From assembly GCA_965230765.1 (NCBI GenBank), contig CBDDLR010000002.1:930001-994000 (forward strand): a stretch of 64,000 bases of DNA, given 5' to 3'. The position numbers and the translations under genes were made by a program. A model generated the notes under the pieces. That model saw only the letters and a program-made list of their open reading frames with translations, had not been told where the DNA came from and ran no database searches. Of this stretch, positions 44,486 through 53,574 are shown piece after piece (the first letter of the stretch is position 1; every line of letters starts with the position of its first letter). Origin of the DNA: Sunxiuqinia sp965230765 (GTDB lineage Bacteria > Bacteroidota > Bacteroidia > Bacteroidales > Prolixibacteraceae).

Positions 44486-46096
44486 TTAATGGTTAGCATG
44501 ACGTTTAATGTTCCTTTTCTTTCGGGAAGCTCTCTGCACACATTCCCTACGTGGAATAACTACAGAAACTCCTTCGTGCTCAAATTCTTCACGGAAAATC
44601 TGAACCATTTCATCGTGGTTCTTATTCAATGGAACAACTACACGAATATGTTCAGGGGCAACACCAATACCTTCGCAAATGTCTTCTACTTTACCATAAG
44701 CCGAAGAATCTTGGCCTCCGGTCATTGAAGTAGATTCATTATCTGAAATAACAACTACAATATTGGTTTTTTCATTTACCGCATCCAGCAAACCTGTAAT
44801 ACCCGAGTGGGTAAAAGTAGAATCGCCAATTACGGCTACTGCAGGAAATAAACCAGCGTCAGCAGCTCCTTTTGCCATGGTTATTGAAGCTCCCATATCC
44901 ACACAGGTATCGATGGTTTCGTAAGGTGGTAAAGCACCTAATGTGTAGCAACCAATATCGGAGAACACATGTCCCTTACCGTATTTAGCCAACACCTCGT
45001 TCATAGCGCGGTAAGCATTATCGTGACCACATCCCTGGCACAATGCTGGTGGGCGGCTAGCAATAATTTCAGGAGCCTGAATGCCATCGTAAATTTCTTT
45101 GCCTAAAGCAATTTTAACTAAGTCTGGATTCAACTCGCCATCACGGGGAAGGCTTCCATCCAAACGTCCTTTTATCGTTTTTCCTTTTTCGTAATAACCT
45201 TTTAGTTTTTCTTCAACCAAAGGATAACCTTCTTCCAATACCAAAATTTCATCGCATTCAGCTTCCATGCGTTTCAGCAATTCAGCAGGAAGTGGATACT
45301 GCGAAAGTTTTAATACTGGATATGGGCAATCACCATCTGGATAGTTTTCCATTAAATAGTTGAAAGTGATCCCACAGCAAATAATCCCACGGCTTTTGTC
45401 TGACCCTTCAAAATATTGATTGTAAGTTGATTTTTCTGACATTTCAACCAACGCAGACTGCTTGTCCAACAAGCGTTTGTATTGTCTTCTGGCAATTGCT
45501 GGCAGCAAAATAAATTGTTGGCTGTCTTTTGGTTTTGAAAGATCATTCTCTGCTAACACTTCTTTTCGCAACACCCCTGCCCTTGAGTGAGCCAAACGGG
45601 TTGTGATTCTGATCATAACAGGCAATCCGGTTTCCTCTGAAAGCTGGAATCCATCCCTTGCCATATCATAAGCTTCCTGTTGGCTAGATGGTTCTAAAAC
45701 GGGGATCATGGAGAAATCGCCATAGAAACGACTATCCTGCTCATTCTGAGATGAATGCATAGAAGGATCATCAGCAACGGTAAGTACAAAACCTCCATTA
45801 ACTCCTGTTATTGCTGAATTAATAAAAGCATCTGCTGCAACGTTTAGCCCAACATGTTTCATACATGCCATTGCACGTTTACCTGCGTAGCTCATGCCCA
45901 ATGCCGACTCATAAGCTGTTTTTTCGTTTGCTGCCCACTTTCTGTGAATGTCGCGTTCTACAGCCAGTGGGCTTTCCTGTATAAATTCGGTGATTTCGGT
46001 TGATGGAGTTCCCGGGTAAGCATAAACCCCGGACATCCCACCGTCAATAGCACCTTGCCCAATGGCTTCGACGCCTAATAATAAATGCTTTTGCAT
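44486..46096 (-). CDS. iorA: Indolepyruvate:ferredoxin oxidoreductase, alpha subunit
   Basis: 536 residues from the ATG at MQKHLLLGVEA; the frame is open 29 codons further but without support. The N-terminal pyrimidine-binding domain (GVYAYPGTPSTEITEF; ADDPSMHSSQNEQD) and the TPP domain (LCQGCGHDNAY, VIGDSTFTHSGI, DNESTSMTGGQ) are intact. The C-terminal eight-cysteine ferredoxin domain of archaeal IorA is absent: the chain stops at RREC plus a short basic tail. Bacteroidota IorA proteins of about 530 residues are usual, so this is probably not a truncation. Confidence 0.92.
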   Translation of the reverse strand: MQKHLLLGVEAIGQGAIDGGMSGVYAYPGTPSTEITEFIQESPLAVERDIHRKWAANEKTAYESALGMSYAGKRAMACMKHVGLNVAADAFINSAITGVNGGFVLTVADDPSMHSSQNEQDSRFYGDFSMIPVLEPSSQQEAYDMARDGFQLSEETGLPVMIRITTRLAHSRAGVLRKEVLAENDLSKPKDSQQFILLPAIARRQYKRLLDKQSALVEMSEKSTYNQYFEGSDKSRGIICCGITFNYLMENYPDGDCPYPVLKLSQYPLPAELLKRMEAECDEILVLEEGYPLVEEKLKGYYEKGKTIKGRLDGSLPRDGELNPDLVKIALGKEIYDGIQAPEIIASRPPALCQGCGHDNAYRAMNEVLAKYGKGHVFSDIGCYTLGALPPYETIDTCVDMGASITMAKGAADAGLFPAVAVIGDSTFTHSGITGLLDAVNEKTNIVVVISDNESTSMTGGQDSSAYGKVEDICEGIGVAPEHIRVVVPLNKNHDEMVQIFREEFEHEGVSVVIPRRECVQRASRKKRNIKRHANH

Positions 46097-46327
46097 ATTA
46101 AGTCTTTTTTTTGTTTGCTGCGAATGTAGATAGCTGTTGTGCCAAAAACAATATGAATTGTCAGGTATATTTGTGTTGTACAAATGAAATTTCCTTTAGC
46201 CCATTTTAAACCTTGTATTGTCTATTTATCTGCTTATTTAAAATTCCATAAAAAGCAAGAACTAAATCCATCTTTATGCAGTTATAGTTGATGCTAATAA
46301 AATTGAATACTAAATATTTTAAACGAA

Positions 46328-47452
46328 ATGGTAATGTCAGTGAAAGACGATCAGCTTTTGGATAACCTTTTGAACGAAGTAAAGAATGCTGCAAATTCAT
46401 TAATGGGTTATCCGGCATCCACAGATTTTGATTATTCAGAGCTATATAATTTTTTCAAATACCCCATTAATAATATCGGCGACCCCTACGAAAACTGTAC
46501 CTACAAAGTACAAACCCACGAGTTGGAGCGTGAAGTTGTTTCCTTCTTTGCTGAACTTTTCAGGGCAGACCCAGATGATTATTGGGGATACGTTACCAAT
46601 GGTGGATCGGAAAGCAACCTCTATGGGCTTTACCTGGCCCGTGAGTTGTACCCAAAAGCAATGGTGTATTTTTCAGAATCAACACATTACAGCGTGCGTA
46701 AAAACATTAGCTTATTGAACATTCCTTCCATCGTTATACGATCTACTGAAAATGGAGAAATTGACTACGAAGATTTTGAGAACACGGTGCAGCTAAACCG
46801 CCACATGCCTGCAATTGTTTTGGCCAACTTTGGCACTACCATGAAAGAAGCCAAAGACGATATTTCAAAAATCAAACACATACTAAAAAAGCTGGCTATT
46901 CAGGAGCATTACATTCATTGCGATGCTGCACTATCCGGAAGTTACGGACCATTTATGAGCCAGCATATCCCCTTCGATTTTCAAGATGGAGCAGACAGCC
47001 TTTCAATCAGCGGACATAAGTTTATTGGTTCGCCATTTCCATCCGGGGTAATTATTACCCGCAAATCGTATCGTGACCGAATTGCAAAGGGAGTAGCTTA
47101 CATTGGATCATTTGACACAACAATTACCGGATCAAGGAATGGGCACAGCATTTTATTGTTGTGGTATGCCATAAAAAAACTAGGAATTGACGGTCTGCGA
47201 AAAAGATATGAACATGCCCTGAAAACTGCCCAATACTGCATGAAGAGGCTGAATGATGTGGGCATTCACTCGTGGTCAAACCCGGGTGCAATTACTGTTA
47301 TTTTCCCTAAAGCACCCGATGAATTGATTGAAAAATGGCAGCTGGCCAGTCAAGACAATATTTCTCACATCATTTGCATGCCCAATGTTACCAAAGAGCA
47401 AATTGACTTATTTATAAAAGACATAGAGCATAGCAAGTTTATCGGGTTTTAA
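46328..47452 (+). CDS. hdc: Histidine decarboxylase, PLP-dependent (group II)
   Basis: 374 residues, close in length to the Morganella-type enzyme and with strong motif agreement: PINNIGDPYE, WGYVTNGGSESN, STHYSVRKN, NGEIDYEDF, HCDAALSGSYGPF, the PLP lysine in SISGHKFIGSP, and TITGSRNGHS. It should make histamine and CO2 from L-histidine. No histidine/histamine antiporter or regulator lies next to it. It is divergent from iorA with a 231-nt spacer. Another group II amino-acid decarboxylase specificity cannot be excluded by eye. Confidence 0.85.
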   Translation: MVMSVKDDQLLDNLLNEVKNAANSLMGYPASTDFDYSELYNFFKYPINNIGDPYENCTYKVQTHELEREVVSFFAELFRADPDDYWGYVTNGGSESNLYGLYLARELYPKAMVYFSESTHYSVRKNISLLNIPSIVIRSTENGEIDYEDFENTVQLNRHMPAIVLANFGTTMKEAKDDISKIKHILKKLAIQEHYIHCDAALSGSYGPFMSQHIPFDFQDGADSLSISGHKFIGSPFPSGVIITRKSYRDRIAKGVAYIGSFDTTITGSRNGHSILLLWYAIKKLGIDGLRKRYEHALKTAQYCMKRLNDVGIHSWSNPGAITVIFPKAPDELIEKWQLASQDNISHIICMPNVTKEQIDLFIKDIEHSKFIGF

Positions 47453-47465
47453 ACACAGGATGAGT

Positions 47466-47876
47466 TTAGCTGATAACCGTTAAAACCAGTTTTCTACGAC
47501 CACCATAATTTCTGAACTCGCAAAAATAAATACCCTGCCAGGTACCCAGGTTTAAGCGGTGATTGGTAATTGGAATGGTAACTTCTGCTCCAACAATAGA
47601 AGACTTTAGATGTGCTGGCATATCGTCACTTCCTTCGTAAATATGAGTGTATGTGGGATGATTCTCAGGAATCAGCTTATTCACAAACGATTCAAAATCA
47701 TCACGCACCGATGGGTCAGCGTTTTCATTCAAGGTGATTCCTGCTGAAGTATGCTTTACTAAAATGTGCAATAACCCAGACTCTGGCAACTCCCCTACTT
47801 TATCAAGGATTAAACCTGTTACCAAATGAAAACCTCTTGAAAATTGAGGAAGTGCTATTTCGATTTGCTTGACCAT
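47466..47876 (-). CDS. YjbQ/UPF0047 family protein
   Basis: 136 residues, whole-length match to the YjbQ family: GLLHILVKHTSAGITLNENAD, YTHIYEGSDDMPAHLKSSIVG, LGTWQGIYFCEFR. The conserved His, Glu and Asp residues of the trimeric fold are present. Some members show thiamine-phosphate synthase activity in vitro, but the physiological role is uncertain. Convergent with hdc, 13 nt apart. Confidence 0.88.
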   Translation of the reverse strand: MVKQIEIALPQFSRGFHLVTGLILDKVGELPESGLLHILVKHTSAGITLNENADPSVRDDFESFVNKLIPENHPTYTHIYEGSDDMPAHLKSSIVGAEVTIPITNHRLNLGTWQGIYFCEFRNYGGRRKLVLTVIS

Positions 47877-47912
47877 GCTTGCTTTGTTTGGAGTAAAAAT
47901 AGGGAAAAATAA

Positions 47913-47960
47913 GAAAATGGGAAGTTAAGAATTTGAGAAGATGGGAATGGTAGAATGGTC
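47913..47960. repeat. Octamer-phased degenerate tandem repeat
   Basis: Six consecutive 8-nt units each begin with GAA: GAAAATGG, GAAGTTAA, GAATTTGA, GAAGATGG, GAATGGTA, GAATGGTC. The phase is exact over 48 nt although the rest of each unit varies. It lies just upstream of the shared leader of the gene at 48103. Confidence 0.6.
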
Positions 47961-48012
47961 GTAATACACAAAAGATTTTTGAAACCACTTAACCCCTTGC
48001 GCTTTGCTATTC

Positions 48013-48102
48013 TTTTGTTAACTTGTGCAAAGTATTTTCAAACAAATGCCCTATAGATAAAAAATATAAGTGTTGTTGTACATTAGTTAACCACAATTTG
48101 AA
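48013..48102. repeat. Shared leader sequence, copy 1
   Basis: About 90 nt directly before the secreted CxC protein gene match the region 54625-54724. Shared blocks in order: TTTTGTTAACTT, TTTCAAACAAATGCCC, AAAA/ATAT, AGTG, TTRTACA, and GTTARCCACAA with TTGAA. The downstream genes are unrelated, so this is a dispersed sequence, possibly a promoter/leader cassette or one side of a mobile unit. A GTTAACCAC here is mirrored by GTGGTTAAC at the end of the gene (about 48564-48572). Confidence 0.55.
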
Positions 48103-48570
48103 ATGAAAAAACTGATAGCCATAATAGTATTTTCAGGATTTGCATATCAAGCATCTTCGTGTGATTGTTTGTATCTGAAACACTTTATGAAAACACTAAA
48201 ATTCTCAGAATATGCGGTTATTGGACAACTAGTAGAAATAACTGAGACTGATAGTGTCCCACTTTTCGGAAAGGTTGGAGTTAAAGGTAAATTTAAAATT
48301 CAGCAAGTTCTTAAAGGTAAGATTGAAACTTCTGAAATCGAGATTATTGGCGGAATTGGAATCGATTGCCGTGAATTCTTATCTAATTTAGAATTTAATA
48401 CTGATTATATAATTCTCTTGCAATCTGATTTTGTGTTCAGTACCTGTGGATATACTTACCTTCCATTAAAAAATGGAATTGTTTGTGGAAGAATAAACAA
48501 AAAGAAACAGCAATTAATACCCCTTGACGAGTTAATTGAAAAAATTGAAAGACAAAAAAACAGTGGTTAA
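48103..48570 (+). CDS. Secreted small protein with N-terminal CxC, possible NTR/TIMP-like fold
   Basis: 155 residues: a signal peptide (about 1-19, ending ASS), then the mature chain starting CDCLYL. The order CxC, SEYAVIGQLVEI, GKFKIQQVLKG, IDCREF, YIILLQ and TCGY is reminiscent of the NTR/TIMP beta-barrel, whose proteins begin with CxC and have a second Cys cluster. This is inference from pattern only. The gene has a leader shared with 54751-55431 and its surroundings are repeat-rich. Function unknown. Confidence 0.55.
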   Translation: MKKLIAIIVFSGFAYQASSCDCLYLKHFMKTLKFSEYAVIGQLVEITETDSVPLFGKVGVKGKFKIQQVLKGKIETSEIEIIGGIGIDCREFLSNLEFNTDYIILLQSDFVFSTCGYTYLPLKNGIVCGRINKKKQQLIPLDELIEKIERQKNSG

Positions 48571-48638
48571 CAATTTGCAAATTGCATTGCGAGTTCGTGT
48601 AATTTCGTTCATTCCGCTCTAACAAAACTTTCAAAAAT

Positions 48639-48666
48639 CCAGAATCTAGAATCCAGCATCCAGCAT
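48639..48666. repeat. Heptamer-phased tandem repeat (CCAGCAT type)
   Basis: Four in-phase 7-nt units: CCAGAAT, CTAGAAT, CCAGCAT, CCAGCAT. They end at the rimO stop codon, on the other side of the CxC gene from the octamer repeat. Confidence 0.6.
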
Positions 48667-49964
48667 CAAACCTCCAATTTCCCCATCAAGTCAAACTCAG
48701 TGGAATCGGTAATTTTTATTTGGTAGAACTCACCATTTTTGAGTTCATCTGATTTTTCAATCAATACCTCCCCATCAACTTCGGGCGAGTCGTATTCGGT
48801 TCGGCCTACAAAAAAGTCTTTTTCTTCCCGATCAATCAGAATCTTTAAGCTTTGTCCAATTTTTTCCCGGTTAAGCTGTTCTGAAATTCCCTGCTGAAGC
48901 TCCATCAGTTCTGCGGCACGATCTTGTTTTATTTCTTCCGGAACATCATCTTCATACATTTTGAAGGCATAAGTATCGTCTTCATCGGAGTATGGAAAAA
49001 CACCAAGTCGATCAAATTTATACTCTGAAACAAAAGCTTTCAGTTCCTCAAAATCCTTTTCGGTTTCTCCGGGGTGTCCAACCAAGAAGGTTGTACGAAG
49101 AGCAATACCAGGTACTTCTTTACGAATTGTTTCTACCAACCGGATGGTTTCCTCTTTCGTAATTTTGCGGCGCATTTTCCCCAGCATATGATCGCTGATA
49201 TGCTGCAAAGGCAAATCCAGGTAGTTGGCCACATTGTCCCGTTCTCGAATCACCTTCAGCAAATCCATCGGAAATTTTGAGGGATATGCATAATGCAAGC
49301 GAATCCATTCCAAACCTTCAATATCAGCCAACTGATCAACCAACTCGGCCAGTTTGCTTTCGCCATAACGATCAATTCCGTAGTACGATAAATCCTGTGC
49401 TATAATCAACAACTCTTTCACACCACTTTCAGCCAGGCTCCGGGCTTCTTCCAACAAGCTTTCAATACTTCGGGATTTATGTATTCCTGTAAACTGCGGA
49501 ATGGCGCAAAACGAACAATGGCGGTTACAACCTTCGCTAATTTTCAAATGTGAATAATGCGTAGGAGTTGTTCTCCAGCGGTGGTACATTTTGTTTTCAA
49601 AGAAATCTGCATTCAAATCCTTTACAATTTCTTTGTAGTCGAACTTTCCGTAAAACTTGTCCACCTCAGGTATTTCTTTCTGCAAATCTTCTTTATATCG
49701 GGCAGAAAGACAGCCCATCACCAGTAGCTTGTCAAGCTTACCGTTTTTGCGGTCATCTACATAATTCAAGATTGAATTTACCGACTCCTCTTTGGCGTCC
49801 AGAATAAATCCGCAGGTATTTAAAATAACAATATTTGCATCATCTTCCAGACCATCATGAACCACTTCAAAGCCATTCATATCAAGCTGGTTTAGCAACA
49901 TTTCAGAATCAACCAGGTTTTTAGAACAACCCAGTGTGGTTATATTGACTTTTCCTCGTTTCAT
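48666..49964 (-). CDS. rimO: Ribosomal protein S12 methylthiotransferase RimO
   Basis: 432 residues: an N-terminal MTTase domain (TTLGCSKNLVDSE, NTCGF, MGCLSARY), a radical SAM domain with cluster motif CNRHCSFC in KISEGCNRHCSFCAIPQF, and a C-terminal TRAM domain. Adds a beta-methylthio group to the conserved Asp of ribosomal protein S12. LRTTFLVGHPGET and PYSDEDDTYAFKM match RimO rather than MiaB. Downstream of ftsY on the same strand but separated from it by a strong terminator. Confidence 0.95.
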   Translation of the reverse strand: MKRGKVNITTLGCSKNLVDSEMLLNQLDMNGFEVVHDGLEDDANIVILNTCGFILDAKEESVNSILNYVDDRKNGKLDKLLVMGCLSARYKEDLQKEIPEVDKFYGKFDYKEIVKDLNADFFENKMYHRWRTTPTHYSHLKISEGCNRHCSFCAIPQFTGIHKSRSIESLLEEARSLAESGVKELLIIAQDLSYYGIDRYGESKLAELVDQLADIEGLEWIRLHYAYPSKFPMDLLKVIRERDNVANYLDLPLQHISDHMLGKMRRKITKEETIRLVETIRKEVPGIALRTTFLVGHPGETEKDFEELKAFVSEYKFDRLGVFPYSDEDDTYAFKMYEDDVPEEIKQDRAAELMELQQGISEQLNREKIGQSLKILIDREEKDFFVGRTEYDSPEVDGEVLIEKSDELKNGEFYQIKITDSTEFDLMGKLEV

Positions 49965-50044
49965 ATTGGATCGTGTAATAATAAAATAAGCTTTATTCTA
50001 AACATCAGATCCTGAAACAAGTTCAGGATGACGTGCTATTGTAT

Positions 50045-50086
50045 AAAAAAAGGGATAGCATCCGGCAAACGACGGATACCATCCCT
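50045..50086 (-). terminator. Terminator downstream of ftsY
   Basis: A 14-nt arm AGGGATAGCATCCG (50051-50064) pairs with CGGATACCATCCCT (50073-50086) with two internal mismatches, and on the minus strand is followed by seven T. It sits 18 nt after the ftsY stop. A further small palindrome (ATCCTGAA/TTCAGGAT) lies at about 50008-50029. Confidence 0.85.
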
Positions 50087-50103
50087 AAATATCTCGTTTC
50101 ATG

Positions 50104-51054
50104 TTACGAAAACAACGTATCGATAAATTCGCGGCGGCGGAAAATCTGCAGGTCTTCCATCTTTTCACCAATACCGATGTACTTCACCGGGATTTTAAAC
50201 TGATCGGAAATACCCAGCACAACACCACCTTTTGCAGTTCCGTCAAGTTTGGTTAATGCCATCGCCGAAACTTCTGTTGCTTTCGTAAATTGCTTTGCTT
50301 GCTCAAATGCATTTTGCCCGGTTGAACCATCCAGTATTAACAGAACTTCATGTGGTGCACCCGGAACAATTCGATCCATCACCTTTTTGATTTTCGAAAG
50401 TTCATTCATCAGGTTTACTTTATTGTGCAACCTTCCGGCGGTGTCAATAATGGCAACGTCACAGTTATTTGCTTTTGCTGAAGACAAGGTATCGAAAGCC
50501 ACAGAAGCAGGATCAGATCCCATGCTCTGCTTAACAATCGGTACATCTACGCGCTCTGCCCAAATCTCCAACTGATCAATGGCCGCAGCACGGAAGGTAT
50601 CTGCAGCACCCAGCACCACTTTCTTCCCAGCCTTTTTAAAATTGTAGGCCAGTTTCCCAATGGTAGTTGTTTTACCAACCCCATTCACTCCAACAACCAT
50701 GATTACGTATGGGTTATCCGACTTTGGAAGATCAAAGTCAGTCACATCAGAGGTATTATTCTCCTCCAACATTTCAGCAATTTCCTCTTTCAAAATTGAA
50801 TTCAACTCATCAACCCCAAGGTATTTATCTTGTGCCACACGCTCTTCAATGCGCTCAATGATTTTCAAGGTGGTATCCACCCCCACATCCGAAGTAATCA
50901 ACACTTCTTCCAGGTTATCAAGAACCTCTTCATCCACTTTTGACTTACCAACAACGGCGCGCCCCAGTTTTTTGAATACACTTTCCTTGGTTTTGCTCAA
51001 CCCTTTGTCAAGGCTTTCTTTTTTCGATTTTGTAAATGATCCGAAAAGACCCAT
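50104..51054 (-). CDS. ftsY: Signal recognition particle receptor FtsY
   Basis: 316 residues from MGLFGSF; an ATG two codons earlier is possible. NG-domain GTPase motifs: VVGVNGVGKTTTIGKLA (G1), DTFRAAAIDQL, DTAGR (G3), TKLDGTAKGG (G4 region) and IGIGEKMEDLQIF. The acidic A domain of E. coli FtsY is short, as in most bacteria outside the enterics. It targets SRP-bound ribosomes to SecYEG at the membrane. Confidence 0.95.
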   Translation of the reverse strand: MGLFGSFTKSKKESLDKGLSKTKESVFKKLGRAVVGKSKVDEEVLDNLEEVLITSDVGVDTTLKIIERIEERVAQDKYLGVDELNSILKEEIAEMLEENNTSDVTDFDLPKSDNPYVIMVVGVNGVGKTTTIGKLAYNFKKAGKKVVLGAADTFRAAAIDQLEIWAERVDVPIVKQSMGSDPASVAFDTLSSAKANNCDVAIIDTAGRLHNKVNLMNELSKIKKVMDRIVPGAPHEVLLILDGSTGQNAFEQAKQFTKATEVSAMALTKLDGTAKGGVVLGISDQFKIPVKYIGIGEKMEDLQIFRRREFIDTLFS

Positions 51055-51110
51055 AGTCATATTAAATTAAGGTGGCGCAATTTACAAATTTTCAGCGATA
51101 AACCATGTTC

Positions 51111-51248
51111 TAGATACTCGATATTAGATTAAGTATGTTGGATGTAAAATTAAGTGATTTTTGAGCCAGTAAAACTCAACTAAATTTACTGAAGATACTT
51201 GTAGATTATTACGCATAATCAAGTATCCAGTATCAAAAATCTAGGATC
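51111..51248. repeat. Two short heptamer-phased repeats in the ftsY upstream spacer
   Basis: At 51111-51145: TAGATAC, TCGATAT, TAGATTA, AGTATGT, TGGATGT. At 51221-51248: AAGTATC, CAGTATC, AAAAATC, TAGGATC. Units are degenerate but the 7-nt phase is constant. The second run overlaps the 3' end of the XRE-S24 gene. Confidence 0.45.
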
Positions 51249-52002
51249 TAAACTCCTTGATTTCATTCCTCAATTCCTTGATTTGAGTGGATAGTTGAGA
51301 GATTGAAGTTTGCTCCTGGCTGGGTAAATCGAAACTTAAAATGCCTCTTGCTTTCCATATTTCAAGAACAGAACTAACAGAAACAGAATATGGCTCGTAT
51401 TCAATATTGTCCGACTTTAAAAGTAATTGATTGTTATCTTGACGATAAATCCGTTTATAAACCAAGCCTTCATCCATTGTAATTAGAATGTAAGTTTGTC
51501 CATCTTTTAGGTCGTTAAAATCTTCAACATACTCGCAAAACGCATACGATCCGGGCAAAACAGGAAGCATGCTGTCTCCTTTAATCTGAAAAACCCGATA
51601 AGTTTGTTCTTTTGAAAGTTCAGGAATAGGCATTTCAAACCTTGGCAGGCTTTCAATAAACTCTGGATCGGCAAAACCATTTAAATATCCGGCAGACGCT
51701 TTCACCGGAACAATTGGGATCAATTCTTCGTTTTGTTCATTTACCACAATGGGCAAAACATGAATGTCTTTTCCCATTTCTGTTGAAGAAGTTCCTTTTT
51801 CCAGGTCAACACCAATTAAATCATCAACAGACACATGAAATAAAACAGCAATCTCCTGAAGAACAGCCAATTTGGGTGTCGCCCTACCCTCTTCATACGC
51901 TCCAATAAGTGCTCGTTTTATTTCCAGTTCGTCAGCCAGTTTTTGCTGGGTCCAGCCATTTTGTTTTCGTAAATATTTGATATTCTGCGTTAAAAAAACC
52001 AT
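51241..52002 (-). CDS. XRE-family repressor with S24 (LexA-like) autopeptidase domain
   Basis: 253 residues: helix-turn-helix at ~5-60 (LTQNIKYLRKQNGWTQQKLADEL), a linker, then an S24 peptidase fold at ~95-220. The catalytic Ser144 (KGDSMLP) and Lys183 (VYKRIY) dyad is present. Ala104-Gly105 in KASAGY is a suitable self-cleavage bond. Such proteins repress until DNA damage triggers RecA-assisted self-cleavage (family knowledge). It is divergent from the radical-SAM DNA repair pair, with a spacer carrying repeat copy B, so it may control those genes. A short coiled tail ends the protein. Confidence 0.88.
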   Translation of the reverse strand: MVFLTQNIKYLRKQNGWTQQKLADELEIKRALIGAYEEGRATPKLAVLQEIAVLFHVSVDDLIGVDLEKGTSSTEMGKDIHVLPIVVNEQNEELIPIVPVKASAGYLNGFADPEFIESLPRFEMPIPELSKEQTYRVFQIKGDSMLPVLPGSYAFCEYVEDFNDLKDGQTYILITMDEGLVYKRIYRQDNNQLLLKSDNIEYEPYSVSVSSVLEIWKARGILSFDLPSQEQTSISQLSTQIKELRNEIKEFRS

Positions 52003-52102
52003 AAAACAAATCTATCTAAATATATTAGCAATTACTAATTTTATTAGTAATTTTGAATAAGATTTTGCCTCAAGCCAAAGCAAACAGTTAAAGAGAACAT
52101 GT

Positions 52103-52242
52103 TGTGTAAAATTATATTTAAAAGCTTTTTTTCAGTCTTTTATCACCCTATCCCTAAAGGGCAAAGACTGAAAAATCAAGATTCCCTTTAGGGACTTAGG
52201 GTTAAAATCTTGATTTTCAAGTAAAATAATTTTTAAAACACA
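52103..52242. repeat. MITE/REP-like element, copy B
   Basis: Same plan as 43729-43885 with different arms. Hairpin 1 is 52128-52140 with 52163-52175 (13 bp); hairpin 2 is 52172-52182 with 52207-52217 (11 bp). The loops carry ACCCT..CCCTAAAGGG and TTCCCTTTAGGG..TTAGGGT, as in copy A. Outer AT-rich arms beginning TGTGT (52103) and ending ACACA (52242) are imperfect. It lies in the divergent spacer between the XRE-S24 gene and the radical-SAM gene. Confidence 0.65.
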
Positions 52243-52263
52243 TTGAGTTAAAGATAAGCTGGA

Positions 52264-53562
52264 ATGAAAGAAAAAGTACAGGAAAAGCTAAAAATATTAG
52301 CAGATGCTGCCAAATACGATGTTTCATGTGCATCAAGCGGAAACAACAGAAGCAACACAAAGGGCGGAATTGGGAGTGCAGTTGCCTGTGGTATCTGCCA
52401 TAGCTTCACTGACGATGGCCGCTGTGTGAGCCTGCTGAAAATCCTGATGACCAATCATTGTATTTACGACTGCGCCTACTGCATCAACCGTAACAGCAAC
52501 GATCGTCCTCGAGCTACTTTTACGGTTCAGGAAATTGTTGATTTAACCATTGGCTTTTACCGCAGAAACTACATTGAAGGGCTTTTTCTGAGTTCCGGCG
52601 TTATCAAAAATCCCGATTTTACCATGGAAAGGCTAATGCTGGTCACTAAAAAGCTACGGATGCAGGAACGCTACAACGGCTATATTCATTTAAAAGCTAT
52701 TCCGGGAGCCAGTCAGGAGTTAATCAGGCAGGCGGGCTTGTATGCCGACCGCCTAAGTGTAAATATTGAAATACCCACAGAACAACAGCTAAAACGATTA
52801 GCACCTGAAAAAGATTACGAGGGAGTACTGCAGCCCATGAACCAGATTGCAGAGGGCATTCAGGTTTACAAAGAAGAGCGAAAGAAGTTTAAACGAACGC
52901 CTGTTTTCACGCCAGCCGGGCAAAGTACCCAATTAATTGTTGGTGCCACACCTGAAAGCGATCGGCAGATTTTGCAACTGTCTTCCAACTTTTACAGCCA
53001 GCAAAAATTAAAACGGGTTTATTTCTCCGGCTACCTTCCTGTAAATGATTACGACAAACGCCTGCCAGCCATTCAAGGGCCACCACTGGTGCGTGAAAAC
53101 CGGTTATATCAAAGCGACTGGCTCATGCGTTTTTATCATTTTAATGCCAATGAAATACTCACACCCGAGCAACCTTTCCTTGACCTGGAAATCGATCCCA
53201 AGCTGGCTTATGCTATCCGCAATCTGCAGCTCTTTCCAGTCGATATCAACAAAGCAGATTATGAAATGATCCTGCGTGTTCCCGGAATTGGTGTACAATC
53301 GGCAAAAATGATTGTGGATGCAAGACGGTTTCGGCGACTGACCACCTACCACCTTAAAAAGATTGGCGTAGTTTTAAAACGTGCCCAATATTTTATTACC
53401 TGCAATGAATTGCCATCTGCACTGCGCTACTGGGAGCCCGAACGGCTAAGAACACACATCATCTCTGAAAGCCACTCGAAATACAAAAAGGCCGGAGACA
53501 CCCAGCTAAGCCTGTTTTCGTTTGCCCCAATACAAAAAACCCCGGCTCTGCAAGCTCACTAA
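52264..53562 (+). CDS. Putative DNA modification/repair radical SAM protein (TIGR03916-like)
   Basis: 432 residues. Cluster motif CxxxCxxC at Cys66, Cys70 and Cys73 (NHCIYDCAYC), with extra conserved Cys22, Cys42, Cys45 and Cys54 near the N-terminus. A C-terminal helix-hairpin-helix (DINKADYEMILRVPGIGVQSAKMIV) suggests DNA contact. This matches the SplB-related family that always pairs with the gene encoded next (12 nt downstream). The true reaction is not established for the family as far as I know. Confidence 0.88.
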   Translation: MKEKVQEKLKILADAAKYDVSCASSGNNRSNTKGGIGSAVACGICHSFTDDGRCVSLLKILMTNHCIYDCAYCINRNSNDRPRATFTVQEIVDLTIGFYRRNYIEGLFLSSGVIKNPDFTMERLMLVTKKLRMQERYNGYIHLKAIPGASQELIRQAGLYADRLSVNIEIPTEQQLKRLAPEKDYEGVLQPMNQIAEGIQVYKEERKKFKRTPVFTPAGQSTQLIVGATPESDRQILQLSSNFYSQQKLKRVYFSGYLPVNDYDKRLPAIQGPPLVRENRLYQSDWLMRFYHFNANEILTPEQPFLDLEIDPKLAYAIRNLQLFPVDINKADYEMILRVPGIGVQSAKMIVDARRFRRLTTYHLKKIGVVLKRAQYFITCNELPSALRYWEPERLRTHIISESHSKYKKAGDTQLSLFSFAPIQKTPALQAH

Positions 53563-53574
53563 AATGCAAATGAC

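Noticed and set aside
44486..46096. IorA as a truncated gene lacking its ferredoxin domain
   Set aside because: Bacteroidota alpha subunits of about 530 residues without this domain are usual, and no remnant of a Cys-rich segment or frameshift is visible after the stop.
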